Shown here: in pieces, positions 46,577 to 57,796 of the stretch
Position numbering within the stretch: position 1 is the first letter of the stretch
Layout of the letters: each line of letters opens with the position of its first letter
Source: Magicicada septendecula
Taxonomy: Eukaryota > Arthropoda > Insecta > Hemiptera > Cicadidae
Direction of reading: 5' to 3'
Length of the DNA stretch: 64,000 bases
NCBI GenBank assembly: GCA_034769895.1
Contig: CM068368.1
Span: 690,757,877 to 690,821,876 of the forward strand
The notes under the pieces: generated by a model
The model's input: the letters and a program-made list of their open reading frames with translations, nothing else
Told to the model about the DNA's origin: nothing
Database searches by the model: none
Translations under genes and position numbers: made by a program

Positions 46577-47246
46577 ACTCATTTGGTAAACATTTTGTTA
46601 TTATTATTTTTTTTTCTTTAAATATAGCATAGTCATTTTTTGTTGTAAGATATTGGTATTTCTTCTTTAAATTAACCTAACATAGGAGTATTAAAGTAAT
46701 TTTATGTCATTATCCTAGGTATGTTTTTGTTAATGCCACTTTGGGCTCTCTATTACATGATAGGTATCTCTTTTCTCATCAAATTATTTGGTTTACTATA
46801 CACATTTCTCTACCATCTAGTATGATAGATCTGGTTCTTATTTACCAGGTAACAAGTAGTTTGACTCATATCTTAATCCTACACACTTTTTGTAACACAA
46901 TATGGCAAATAGGTTCGCTATAGGTAATTAGTCACTTTCAATACCTTGTGTATAATACGTGATCCTTCTAATCACTAAATGAATCCATTTATAGTAGTTA
47001 TTTTTAAAACATCTTTATACACTAAATATTCCGGTGGTAAATGTCGTCTACCACTATAACTAATCTGCTCTTAACAATAATTACTTTTATGGTCTACATA
47101 TTTGGGGTTACTTTGTGCTTTTCCACTCTATTGGGTTCATTATTTGGGACAATTACGTTTCACAGGTATCCTTTCCCATATTAGATTCTAGTGCTACATG
47201 TTTGTGGTATTTGGTACTCTGTAATTACCTATCCTAACAAATTTCT
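45081..47246 (-). other. Element E 3' spacer
   Basis: About 2.2 kb of AT-rich noncoding sequence between pol and the 3' LTR. It has a 26-T run (about 46551-46576) and a 237-bp tandem duplication, but not the 90-bp array of A and B. The frames 45382-45612 and 46741-46923 are short, without domains, and are not called. No envelope-like gene is present. Confidence 0.7.
46040..46510 (-). repeat. 237-bp tandem duplication in element E spacer
   Basis: CTCTACTCCTTCAAGTGATG occurs at 46123 and 46360. The ~140 bp that follow, through TTTTATAGACATTCT, are nearly identical in both copies; the stretch before the marker is more diverged. Confidence 0.85.
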
Positions 47247-50200
47247 TTAATTAAAGTATTTCTTCAACGACGTTTGGTTGTAGGTACCTTTGACTTTTTT
47301 ATTCATCATATCAGTAAGTTCATAGGTATTGTTTTCATGGTCCTTTGTGATAGTAAACACAGTACAAGTAGTTTCTTTGTGATGCCCTCCATTGTGCTGG
47401 GCAGTTCCCTATTTCTCAGTAACACCTGATCTCCTATTTTATACTTTATTACTCGGGTTGGCGCTTGCCGTTTATACTTTCTTTTGCGTTGTTCCAATTT
47501 CTCCATGATCTTGTCGTGGTATTGGATCCTATTAAATTGATACTCTGGACTCTGAGGAAACTTAATTATGTCACTGATCTCTCTGGGTGGAGGCTTCTCG
47601 AACATGGCATTGTACGGGGTGATGTCAATTGACTGGTGGTATGCTAAATTGATAAAATCTTCCGTAGCTGGGATGTACCCACTCCATTGTCTTTGTTGAC
47701 TAGAACAATAAGTCCTAAGAATCCGTCCAACCTCTCTTAACACTCTTTCTGAGGGATTGCTACTGGGATGGTACACTGCAGTTTTATATGTTTTTATTCC
47801 ATGTTCCAGCAGTGTGTCCTTCCATCTCCGTCCTTTGAATTGGGTACCATGGTCTGTTATCATGGTCTTCGGACAGCCTACCTCAGGTATATAATTCTGT
47901 GTTATTATGTTGAGTATCTTGTTGGTGGTTGCGCAATTCATTGGGTACAGTTTCACATACTTAGTATAATGGTCAAAGATGATTAACAAATATTTGTACT
48001 GTTGTCGACCTCCACTTCTGGGAAATGGACCACAGATGTCTACAAAAACTTTCTCTAGTTTTGCTGAAGATGTTATGGGAATCATTTGCCCCTCCTTCCT
48101 TTCATTTGTGCATTTCACCATCTGGCATATCTGACAAGTTTTAATATATCTCCTCACCCTTCTGTTTATGTCCTTTATGTACATGTGCTCCTCCAATGCC
48201 TTGATCACTTTAACAGCACCTATGTGCCCATAACGAACATGGTAATTTGTGATTATGTCCTTCTCTATTGTTTTAGGTATTACTAATTTCCAAACATTAT
48301 AGTGACCTTTATTTTTAACAAATAATATATTGTTAACTACACAGTAATAAGGGGTTATTCTTTCATCTTGACTATCCAATCTTTGGAAAATTTGTGCTAA
48401 TTTATCGTCTTTTTTTTGGTGTAACTCTACCTCTTTGATAATGCCTTCTAACTCTGTACGGCCTTTCAAGATGTTATAAACTTTGGCTATTGTTTCTTTT
48501 TCACCTTCATAAGTTTGATTGGTAATGTTTACTCGTGACAGAACGTCGGCTGCTATGTTCTTCCTGCCAGGGACGTACTCCCAATTAATGTTGTACTCCT
48601 GTAGGACCAAGGTCCACCTTGCTAATCGACCATGGCTCAATTTGCAGTTCTTTAAAAAGGATATGGACTTGTGATCTGTCCTAACAGTAACAGAATATCC
48701 CAATATGTAGGTGCGGAATTTTCCACATGCAAAAACTACGCTTAAGAGTTCTTTTTCCGTTACATTGTAATTTCTCTCGCATTTATTCAGAGTCCGGCTC
48801 GCGAAGCTTACCACAAGATGGTTTCCATCGTCGCCTTCCTGGTATAGGGTGGAGCCTAAACTGATGTCACTGGCGTCACAATTCAGCTAGAAAGGTTTAT
48901 CGAAGTTTGGGTGGTGTAATATTACTGTCTCTAAAAATTTGGTTTTGATCTGTTGAAATATAACTTCCTGAGTTGGCCCCCATGTCCATTTATCCTTCGA
49001 GGACAATTGCGGAGACAATCTGGTTGTCAGTTCCGAATAATTGTTCTGAAACTTACGATAATAATTGCATAACCCTAAAAATGATTGTAATTGTTTCTTA
49101 TTTCTGGGAATGGGGAACTTTTGTATGGCTTCGATTTTTTCTGTGGATGGAGTTATTCCTAATTCGGTTAGTTGGAATCCTAAAAATTGCACCTCCTTCG
49201 CTATAAGTTGGGATTTTTCCAGTTTTAATGTGATATGGTTTTCTGACAGTTTGTTTAATACATGGTCTATCCTCTGACAATGTTCCTCCCAGTTTGTAGA
49301 TGTTATTAACAGGTCATCCACGTAGACGGTAGTGAATTTAAGTGCTTCCTGACCTAACACCTGGTCCATGCATTGTATGAATATTGCCACTGAATTTATT
49401 AACCCGAAGGGCAACCTCTTAAAGTGATAGTTGCGTCCCTCAAATATAAAAGCAACATATTTTCGACTGTTGGGATGCAGCTCGACTTGCCAATATCCGC
49501 AGACCGTATCCCATGAGCTTATGAATTGTACACCATGGAACTTTTTTAGAATCCCCTCCATTTCGCCCGGAGATGTCCGGTTATTACCTAAATGTTTGTT
49601 TATTTCTCTCGCATCCAAACAGTGCCTCACCTTACCATTTTTCTTTTTAATCGCTACAATAGGGCTGGTATAAGGGGATTGGCTGTGTTCTATTATATCG
49701 TCCTTTAACAGCTGGTTGATTTCGGAGCGAACCGCCTCTTTAAGGGAGTATGCGATGGGGTAAGACTTGCGGTTGAAATTAACCGGTTCCTTGAAATTTA
49801 ATACACATTGGTAATTCTTAACCTTTCCCGGGAGATCTGAAAAAACGTGTCTATACTGGTCATATATGTTTATTAATCTTTCAAGTTGGTCTGGACTTGG
49901 TGAGTGTGTTCCGTTGGTAGACTGGAACTGTCTTATCTCTCTAATCTTTTCTTCCCATAAATGGTCGTGATTGTTAGTGTATTCCAGTTCATGCCTGGAC
50001 GTTTGGTATCTAGGGTTGGTTGTTCTTTGGATGTGGTAAACAGTTCTCTCTGGGGGGAATTCCCTGCTTCCAATAATATCGGTAGTCCACTCTGTGTCAG
50101 GCATTTTTAGAGTTAATTTGTCTATACTTAAATCAATTATGGCTGAGTACCTTCGTAAAATGTCGCAGCCGATTAAACTACGAAATGGCAAACCCGTTGC

Positions 50201-50635
50201 TATTAAAAATATCATTGGTATCTTAACACCTTGACTGGTTACTTCTAATCTAACCTGTTTCTTCACCGATTTATTTTGGCGTCCCGTAGCTCCTATCAAG
50301 ATAATGTTAGTAACAGGCAAAGTTGGTATGATAGCTCTGCTTCCCTCCTGAATACGATTGAGCTCGGTGCTATCCATTAGGGAAATGTTAGCTCCGGTGT
50401 CGATCATTAAGGTGACAGTTACTTCATTAATTTTAGCCGTCACGTACACGATATCGAGGGTGCACTGATGGTGATCAGTTACTTCCTCTTCTAATAATTC
50501 CTGTCTTATATTTTTCAGGTAATGGTTGTATAATATGGTAATTTTATTTGGACTCGTGCCGCAATCATACCCAATAGAGTGGTTCAGCGAGGGGTCTATG
50601 TAGTTATAGTTTCTCACTGCCGCGAGGCGTTTAAA
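47247..50635 (-). pseudogene. pol: Element E Pol: protease, RT, RNase H, integrase (near-intact)
   Basis: The -1 frame from the slippery site gives retropepsin (MIDTGANISLM), RT (KKKNGKVRHCLDARE, LPFGL, YVDDLLITS), RNase H (LNCDAS, TEKELL, TDHKSI) and integrase (HHCC with CQIC; Asp in VDICGP and ITDHGTQF; Glu in NPSERVLRE). Apart from a TAG at 48884-48886 at the first RNase H strand (KPF then LNCDAS), the frame is continuous from 50635 to near 47350. There a small deletion/frameshift removes the GPY module, and the frame ends at 47306 instead of the family stop at 47247-47249. It is the best-preserved pol in the window, but two lesions make it unlikely to be active. It is read after Gag by -1 frameshifting. 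Confidence 0.92.
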
Positions 50636-52623
50636 GAGCTGGTGCTCTCTTCGTGGCGCCTGTCTTGATTATCTATATGATTTCTATCGTCCGTTGTCGG
50701 CCGTTCTCCATGATGGTTTGTTTCATGGTCAGGAACGAAGTGCACTTGTGGCCGGTAGTCGCTGTTGCGGCTGTCGCCCTCGACGCTGTTACTCCTCCAC
50801 CGTCCTCCTCTTATATTTCCTCTATCTCCACTAAAACTGTTTCGTCGCTGGTAGTACCGCCTTCTACCCGGGTCGTAGTTAGCCTGCACATAATTAGCTC
50901 GGCGATATTGTTGCGGTGGATTATTCCCGCCTTGGTTGGGTGGTCGGTTTGTGTTATTATTGTAATTGGGCCGCCTATTGTTATTATTATTATTATTATG
51001 GCTACTATTATTATTATTATGGTTACTACCTTGGTTATTAGGCCTACTGTTGTCATTATTATTGTTGTTGTTATAATTTTGGTGTGGGTGGTTATTATTA
51101 TTAAAATTACCTCTGTAATTTCTGAAATTGTTATTATTATTATTGTTTATATTACCGCCCCTATCATTGAAATGGTCATTCCTCCTGCGACTCCTTCGGT
51201 AGTACCCTTCATGTTCTTGACTTTCAAGCAATGCAGACATAGCTTGTATGGTTTTAATTTGTCCCCACTGCCGTGCCTTAGCGACACCCTCTTCAAAGTG
51301 GTACGACAGCTTAGTCACGAGACATTCTTCCGGCATTTTTGGTTCTAAATTGCGTGCTAAACACACCTGACCTAAGAAATAGGAAGTCATTGTACCTCCC
51401 CTGCCCGCATCATATTTACCGTGGCATATGTGGTCGCGTACTATGTTTTGTGTGGCTTCTGACCAATATTTCGCGCGGAATTGGATCTTGAATTCATCAT
51501 AACTGTTGACTTCATGGCGCGTGGCCATCCACCAATTATCATATATTTCCTTGAAATACTCATCAATCAAGCTTCTTATTATGTTCCATCTGGTTTCTCG
51601 AATTCGTGCCAAGTTTTCATCGACGCGTGCTAAAAATTCAATAGGGTTTTTCCGATAGTTTTTGAAATTAATCGCGTCGCGGTTGTCATTCGGTTGTAGA
51701 TACTGACCTTGGATAGGACGGTTGCGAATGACTTCAATTTCTTCCCGCATTTGCACGATTTCTCGTTGTCTTAATTCCTCAATTTTTTCCAGATTAGCGA
51801 CGGTTAAAGTTCTTACCGCGTCTACTGATGCACTTACCTCCTCACAGCGCTCACCTACGTCGGTCCTCACCCGCTTAATTTCATCTTGACTCATTCTTTT
51901 CAAGGATTCTATTCGGGCTTCCGTCACCTCCTCTATGTTGTCGATCCTCCCGTCGACCTCTTCTCTTGTTCGCTTCAAATCCTGGTCGTGCTGTTCACAT
52001 CTTTTGTTTACTTCTATTATTTCTTCCCTCACGACCGCTATCTCCATGTCTACCCTGGTGTTAATTTTCTCATTTCCTTCCTCCATCCTCCGGCTAATCT
52101 CGTTTAACGTGGTATTCAGTTCTTCCTTCAATGCCCGGTTGCTGTCATCTATTTTACTGTTTAACGTGTCCATGGCTCTGTGGGTATTGTCAATCTTTTT
52201 ATTCAAGTGTTCTTTCAGTGACTCCATACTTTTACTAATAGACTCCATATTTTTATTTAATAATTCGACATTCTTCTGATTCTCCGCCCAAGATTTCCGA
52301 CCGTCTTCTTTTAATGACTCGTGATTTTTATTCGCGGTTTCTTCCATCTTCCTTTGGTTATCTTCCATCATTTTTCTTATCATCTCGAACATGCTCATAT
52401 CGCCTGGTTGTGGGAGTCCTTCAGGTCGTCTGGGTCGGTTGTCGACCCTCACTTCTACTTCCGGTTCTACCTGGAGTACTTCTTCAGGTCGAGTCTCTAT
52501 ATTATTAATGGTAATGACTTCCATCTCGTGTGTGGGCTGTGTCTCATATGTCTCTGTACCTAGTTGTACTTCTCCTACCCTACTGTCCTTATATCTTGTA
52601 TCATATTGATGTGTGTGTGGCAT
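50614..52623 (-). CDS. gag: Element E Gag (669 aa, intact)
   Basis: Particle-forming Gag. Residues ~75-305 are heptad-rich coiled coil; ~318-470 is the capsid-like block (RKNPIEFLARVDE, YDNWWMATRHE, AKYWSEATQN, PEECLVTKLSYHF); ~490-560 is Asn-rich; ~560-640 is basic (RRRYYQRR). There is no CCHC zinc knuckle. ATG at 52623 follows a 90-bp leader after the PBS. The family N-terminal motif YDTRYKD is shared with D and, in part, with C (NTRYQTK). The gene ends at 50614, overlapping pol in the -1 frame by about 20 bases from the slip site. Shadow frames on the plus strand (50653-51348) are antisense readings of Asn codons. Confidence 0.92.
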   Translation of the reverse strand: MPHTHQYDTRYKDSRVGEVQLGTETYETQPTHEMEVITINNIETRPEEVLQVEPEVEVRVDNRPRRPEGLPQPGDMSMFEMIRKMMEDNQRKMEETANKNHESLKEDGRKSWAENQKNVELLNKNMESISKSMESLKEHLNKKIDNTHRAMDTLNSKIDDSNRALKEELNTTLNEISRRMEEGNEKINTRVDMEIAVVREEIIEVNKRCEQHDQDLKRTREEVDGRIDNIEEVTEARIESLKRMSQDEIKRVRTDVGERCEEVSASVDAVRTLTVANLEKIEELRQREIVQMREEIEVIRNRPIQGQYLQPNDNRDAINFKNYRKNPIEFLARVDENLARIRETRWNIIRSLIDEYFKEIYDNWWMATRHEVNSYDEFKIQFRAKYWSEATQNIVRDHICHGKYDAGRGGTMTSYFLGQVCLARNLEPKMPEECLVTKLSYHFEEGVAKARQWGQIKTIQAMSALLESQEHEGYYRRSRRRNDHFNDRGGNINNNNNNNFRNYRGNFNNNNHPHQNYNNNNNNDNSRPNNQGSNHNNNNSSHNNNNNNNRRPNYNNNTNRPPNQGGNNPPQQYRRANYVQANYDPGRRRYYQRRNSFSGDRGNIRGGRWRSNSVEGDSRNSDYRPQVHFVPDHETNHHGERPTTDDRNHIDNQDRRHEESTSSLNASRQ
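50629..50635 (-). promoter_or_regulatory. Slippery heptamer TTTAAAC (element E)
   Basis: Gag codons TCT TTA AAC GCC put T-TTA-AAC in the slippery register, with four sense codons between AAC and the gag stop (50614-50616). The -1 frame continues FKRLAAVRNYNY and is pol. Confidence 0.88.
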
Positions 52624-52715
52624 GTTTGTTCTTTTTGTGTCTACCGGGCTGGTTTAAAATATAAAAAATATTTTATTTAATATTTTTTCAAGCCACACTA
52701 GTTGGTGCACCAATT
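52624..52715 (-). other. Element E leader with PBS-like site
   Basis: Minus strand: LTR end GTTACA, AAT, then TGGTGCACCAACTAGTG and TGGC (52712-52692). It differs from D's site by two bases and is a diverged relative of the tRNA-Lys site. Confidence 0.65.
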
Positions 52716-55700
52716 TGTAACTAATACGAATTTATATATATATAACTGATTCATGTGTTGAAAAGCCCTACGTTGTTGGCGTCAATTTGTAACTAAACTC
52801 AATGCGGGGGGTATTCTGCCACCCGTTGGATGCGTCAATTTGTAATCTACCCAACCGCTGTGGTTTATAATTATGTTTATGTTTGAAATATTATTTGAAA
52901 ATATTGAACGTTGTTGAAAATTGAAAGTTACCAATTTGATAAAGTAGTTAAAATATGGCATTCGAGGTTACTAAAAGTGTGTTTATAATTGTAGCATTAT
53001 CATTGTCTGAAAAGAATTCCCTTAGATAAAAAAATAATTGTGTTAATATTATTTAAATACTAGCGTTGCTTAAGTTTAAAAATAAAGTATACTAGTTGGT
53101 CGCTTGATGGTGGTGACCGTCTGGTTGATACTAGCTGCGAAACTCCTCCTCCAGGTTGATAATCGTCTAAGTATGTAAAGTCTAGTAATGTCTGGACAAT
53201 AGAATAAATGTAATACACTTTCACGTACCTGTTCGTGATTTCTGGAAGTTCAATAAGCTGCCAAGACGGTTTACAAAACCAACTCACTTTATTCACAAGG
53301 TTAGGTGACCTTGTTTAATAATGGGCGCCACACGGATTTATTTTGGGAAAATCCCGTGGAAAACCCCTTAATAAAATCAAATAATAATTTTAAAAAGTTA
53401 TTATAATTGTTTATTGCCCTTATGGCAATGCAATTCAAAATATTTAATCACAACTGAAGGTTGTTTTGAGTTTTTCCTGAATGAAATATTTAACTATTTT
53501 TAGAAATAAATTAAGTCGAGTTATGCTGTTAATAATGGGGTTTTATTCATACCCTTGATAGAGAATTCAAACAAATATCATTAAAAGAATACAATGATGT
53601 ACAATTGCAAATATGTTGTTACATGCCCTATAAAGCTGGCTCAGAGCATAAGCAGTAAATCTGGCTAAGTCCAGATACTCTTGACTTTGAACATTAATAT
53701 TATTTTAATCTCAGATGTGAATTCTTTGAGACACAAAAAAGAAAGCTCATGCCTGCACAATAGCTAATGATTTTCTGATTTAATATAGACTAATAATGCC
53801 TTGAGGTTACTATTATAAAATAAAAATAACCTATTTTATAGGTTATGCGTTCGTCACGCTTGGTTCATGATTTACAAAGTTTATATTTTGAGAACACTTA
53901 TAACTAACATTCAACTTAACTGGTATTGACAAATTCATTAAATAAATTTAGACATGGCGTAGTACAGAAAAATGTTTCAGTGTTATGCGTCAGTACAGAT
54001 TTGTTTATCAAAATATACAGGTTATGGCGCTCGGAGTAAAATGAATAAATTGATACACTGTTACCTTGTGTTTTAATCTTTCGATTAAAATTTCAATTAA
54101 CACTTCAATGATCGGATTATAATGATCATCGGTATTCACTACACACGCACAAGAACAGAGAATTTCGATCCACTTCTGACTTAAAGGATCATAAATAATA
54201 CTATTTAATTATTTCTTCTGTTCATTATTTTTTTTCCGCACTAAATGAAATAATACTGCACATAAACACAATGGTTCTTTGTAGAATATCTTGAAGTTGT
54301 CGTTAGTTGTTGTCGAACTGTTTCCATTGAAGTCCTATTGTGATGACGCTATCAGTTATTAAAATGTTGATGAGACCAGCGTACCGGTCACGCCGAATGA
54401 AATTAAGAAGTGTCTGATGAAAATCTGCTGCCGCCCTTTATATACCCGGTCATTCGATCGGCTTTAGGCGATAGTGTTAATTACTAAGCTAATTTTTCAT
54501 TGGCTTAGCCAGGTGTGATGAACGTGACGTATTGTCTTTCCAACCGTCAAAAACGGTTTTCTAACCGCCAGTCGCCGCGATGATTGACAGTTGCCGTTGT
54601 TATTGGTGTTGATGACCAGATTCCTTATACATTTTTGTAAATGATGCTAACGCCTCTCACGCACTTATTATAGTTGCGATTTGTGTGGTATCGCTATCAA
54701 ATTAAAGAATATTTTGTCCTCTTTAATTTGATATAGCTTGACCCTGGTTTATATACACTTTTACTGACATTGCTAAATAAACAATGTTCAGGCACACGGC
54801 TTCACTGTCGTCTGCTAATTGAAACCGACGATTGCACACTCTAACTAATATTGTTTGTGTTCCACACCGCGTTTTTTCGCTTAAACGTTTATGTCAGAAC
54901 ACTATTAAATCTGTACTGATCTTTAATTACTGAATATTATGAATAAACCTTAACTTAGACATTGTTATCGACAATACTTACTCACTATGATATTTCGTTT
55001 CACATTATTTTGCTCCGTTCTATTAACTAATAATTGAACTATTAATTCGATCATATTAATAATGCTTATTGCCATGTTTGGGCCTAAAAATTGTTCTGTG
55101 TACGTGATCTACCCTTATATTACCTCCAACTAAACACTTTACTGAGGATTGTTTGGTTTAGGCATTTTTGAGACATACCGTTTATAGAGGATTTCTGCCT
55201 TAAAACATTCACTAGTTCACAATTCAGTACCTAGCCGAGGTAGCTTATTGGTATAAGGTTCCCTCTTACAAGCATGTTTACTTGTTATAAGTATATTTGA
55301 GACTGAAATGTAGCTTCGTTCTCATGTTGTGGCCATTGCTAATTTTAGTTCTTGTCATTAATAATTACTAGTCATATTTAATTAATTCTCAGCCAAATGC
55401 TGACTCTCATCTCACATTATTCAGATTCTTAGTCACTCATTTTTATTAACAGATCATATTCCATTTAAGTTATTCACTGACTCGCTTGACAGCTTAAAGT
55501 GAATTTAATTTGTCCATTAGTTTGGGTCAGTTATAGTCTGGTTGTAGTGTCAAACAGTACTTGGGTTTACTGCTTCTTGTGGCCCTTCTGCTTCTTTCTT
55601 CTCCCATGGTTCCTCTCTTCTTGGTTACTCTTATCATTACATTATCTATTTACATCACCGTTATGTACTTATTAAATCTAATAGTATATGTTTAGGTTAT

Positions 55701-55721
55701 GTAACATCTGGTTATGTTACA
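52716..55721 (-). repeat. Element E 5' LTR (3006 bp)
   Basis: Minus strand TGTAACATAACCAG (55721) to TTAGTTACA (52716). Partner of 42043-45054, with roughly one percent difference by eye. TATA box at 54436-54444, inverted repeat at 54695-54707 with 54721-54733, PBS-like modules at 52763-52858. The right flank is (AT)n, so a target duplication cannot be judged. Confidence 0.92.
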
Positions 55722-55745
55722 ATATATATATATATATATATATAT
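55722..55745. repeat. (AT)n microsatellite between two LTRs
   Basis: About 12 AT units separate the E LTR from the C-type LTR. A shorter AT run lies at the G LTR edge (14724-14737). AT runs may be preferred insertion targets. Confidence 0.8.
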
Positions 55746-57061
55746 TGTTACAACACAAATAAGCCACCCCAATACCAGGGATAAAAAAGATGAATCAACA
55801 ATATAAAAAGTAATTCGTATAATATAAAATGTTTAAATTATTGAAAATAAAAATGACAATGACGCGACCAATGACGACATGACCTAACCCAAGTGATTGA
55901 CCAAATAAAAGGAAACAAAAGGAGAAGGGGAAAAACAAAACCCAAATAAGAAAGTGATTGACCAAATAAAAGGAAACAAAAGAAGACGGGGGAAAACCAA
56001 AATAAAATGAAGATAAAACGAAATAAGATGAAGGAGAAGAAGAAGGAAAATGGAAATGAAACAAACCAAATATAAAGGGAAATAAAATGAAATCAAATGA
56101 TAAGACACAAAACAAATAATATAGAATAAAATAAGGAGAAATGGTACACTCAAATATAATATTGGAAACGAAACCAATAACTAACAAATGTAAAAAATAA
56201 GTATTATTATCGATTAAATGATAGATATAAATGATAATTGATAAAACCCAATAAATAAAAGTACACTAACCCAAGAATTAGAGTTATATGTAATAAAGAA
56301 CTCTACAAAGACATGAACTTATTAATAGTATAAATAATATTTGTAAAGAGAGAGATAGTGAGATGGTGAGAAAATAAAAATAACTAAGTGACAAAGAGAA
56401 AGTAATGGTAGGGATTACCCACTAATAAACACTTAAAATAAAAATTTAAGAAGTGCAAAAGTGAAAGTGTAAAACCCCCAAAATAATTAGAAAATCTAGT
56501 GATAGATAAAAAACGCTTAGTAAATCAGTGATAAACACTAAATGGTTTAAAAGTGAATATTATTAATAAATAAGAATACTGTGAATGATAGGATTAGAAA
56601 ATCTAGTGATAGATAAAAACGCTTAATAAATCAGTGATAAACACTAAATGATTTAATGGTGAACAAATAAGAATTTTGTTAATGATAGTAATTAAAGATA
56701 GTATTAAGATTAAATATAAATGAAGGATACGATGTTATTCAGGGGAGGAAGCCCATAGAATGTCAACAGTTAGTGTTACCATGGATAGAAAGTAAAGATA
56801 GTAAAAGAAAAAACTATATAGTAAAGAAATTAAAAACAAAATCAATAAACACCCCATGTTATAAGGGATAATCAATTAAGTAAGTTTAAATGGTGTGATG
56901 ATGTTTATCACCCAAAAAATAATAAAGAATGAAATGAATTGTAAACAAACATTACCTAGTAACTGTTAAAAAATTGTTCAATTAAATTTACGTTAATAGG
57001 ATATGGCTGAAGGAATTATACAGACCATAGGCCTAGATGTTATGTGTTATGTAATAAAGAA
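55746..57061 (+). repeat. C-type LTR, first part (split by Helitron)
   Basis: Possible LTR start TGTTACAACAC at 55746; homologous to 18050-19130 from about 55870. Shared blocks: GGGATTACCCACTAATAAACA (56412), ATGAAGGATACGATGTTATTC (56727), AGGCCTAG (57029). It contains local duplications (AAGTGATTGACCAAATAAAA near 55891 and 55952; AAAATCTAGTGATAGATAAAA near 56490 and 56597). The antisense frames 55795-56187 are not supported. Confidence 0.7.
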
Positions 57062-57315
57062 TCTTATATATTAATACGTGAAGAGAAAACTTTGTACCCC
57101 TTTTTAAGCATATTGCGCACACGGAGGAGTATGAGATTTGGCATAGTTAAAGTTTATATGGAGAAGGAGTGGAGAAAGCTAAAATTTATATATAATATGT
57201 GTTACAAATACATTAAATAAAATAAAATAAAACATTCATTTGCACTTGAAAATTCATTTAAACTTTTTCAAACAATGGTAATTGTTAAAAATAAAATAAT
57301 TTTGTTGCCAGGCAA

Positions 57316-57608
57316 CAATAGTCTGTGGAGTGTATGTCAAGGCAAAAAAGCGTTTATTTTATATTTTGTATATTAGATATGTGTGTTTTATATATTAATG
57401 TGCAGTTGAAAGTGAAATACAGCTTGCTTAATACTGACAGATTGACTGAATGAGCTGTGAATTTTGTGTGATTTCAAATGTTCCTTTTTCAATAGTCTGT
57501 GGAGTGTATGTCAAGGCAAAAAAGCGTTTATTTTATATTTTGTATATTAGATATCTGTGTTTTATATATTAATGTGCAGTTGAAAGTGAAATACAGGTTG
57601 CTTAATAT
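57316..57608 (+). repeat. 119-bp direct repeat in Helitron 5' region
   Basis: CAATAGTCTGTGGAGTGTAT starts at 57316 and 57490; each copy runs ~119 bp to GTGAAATACAGSTTGCTTAAT with very few differences. It lies 190-480 bp upstream of the Rep ORF, where a promoter would be expected. Confidence 0.85.
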
Positions 57609-57796
57609 ACACCTGTTGCAAAAGGAAAATTTTGTAGCAGCAATTTGAATTGACTTACTCTCGCCTAATTATTATTGGTGGTTTCAAAAATGTGAGTACA
57701 TTTTATTATTTTTAAATTAAACCCTGTCTAATCTTAGTTTCAGTAATTTCATTACATGTTTTTTTTTACATTCAGATATTCGCACCTACTTCCATT

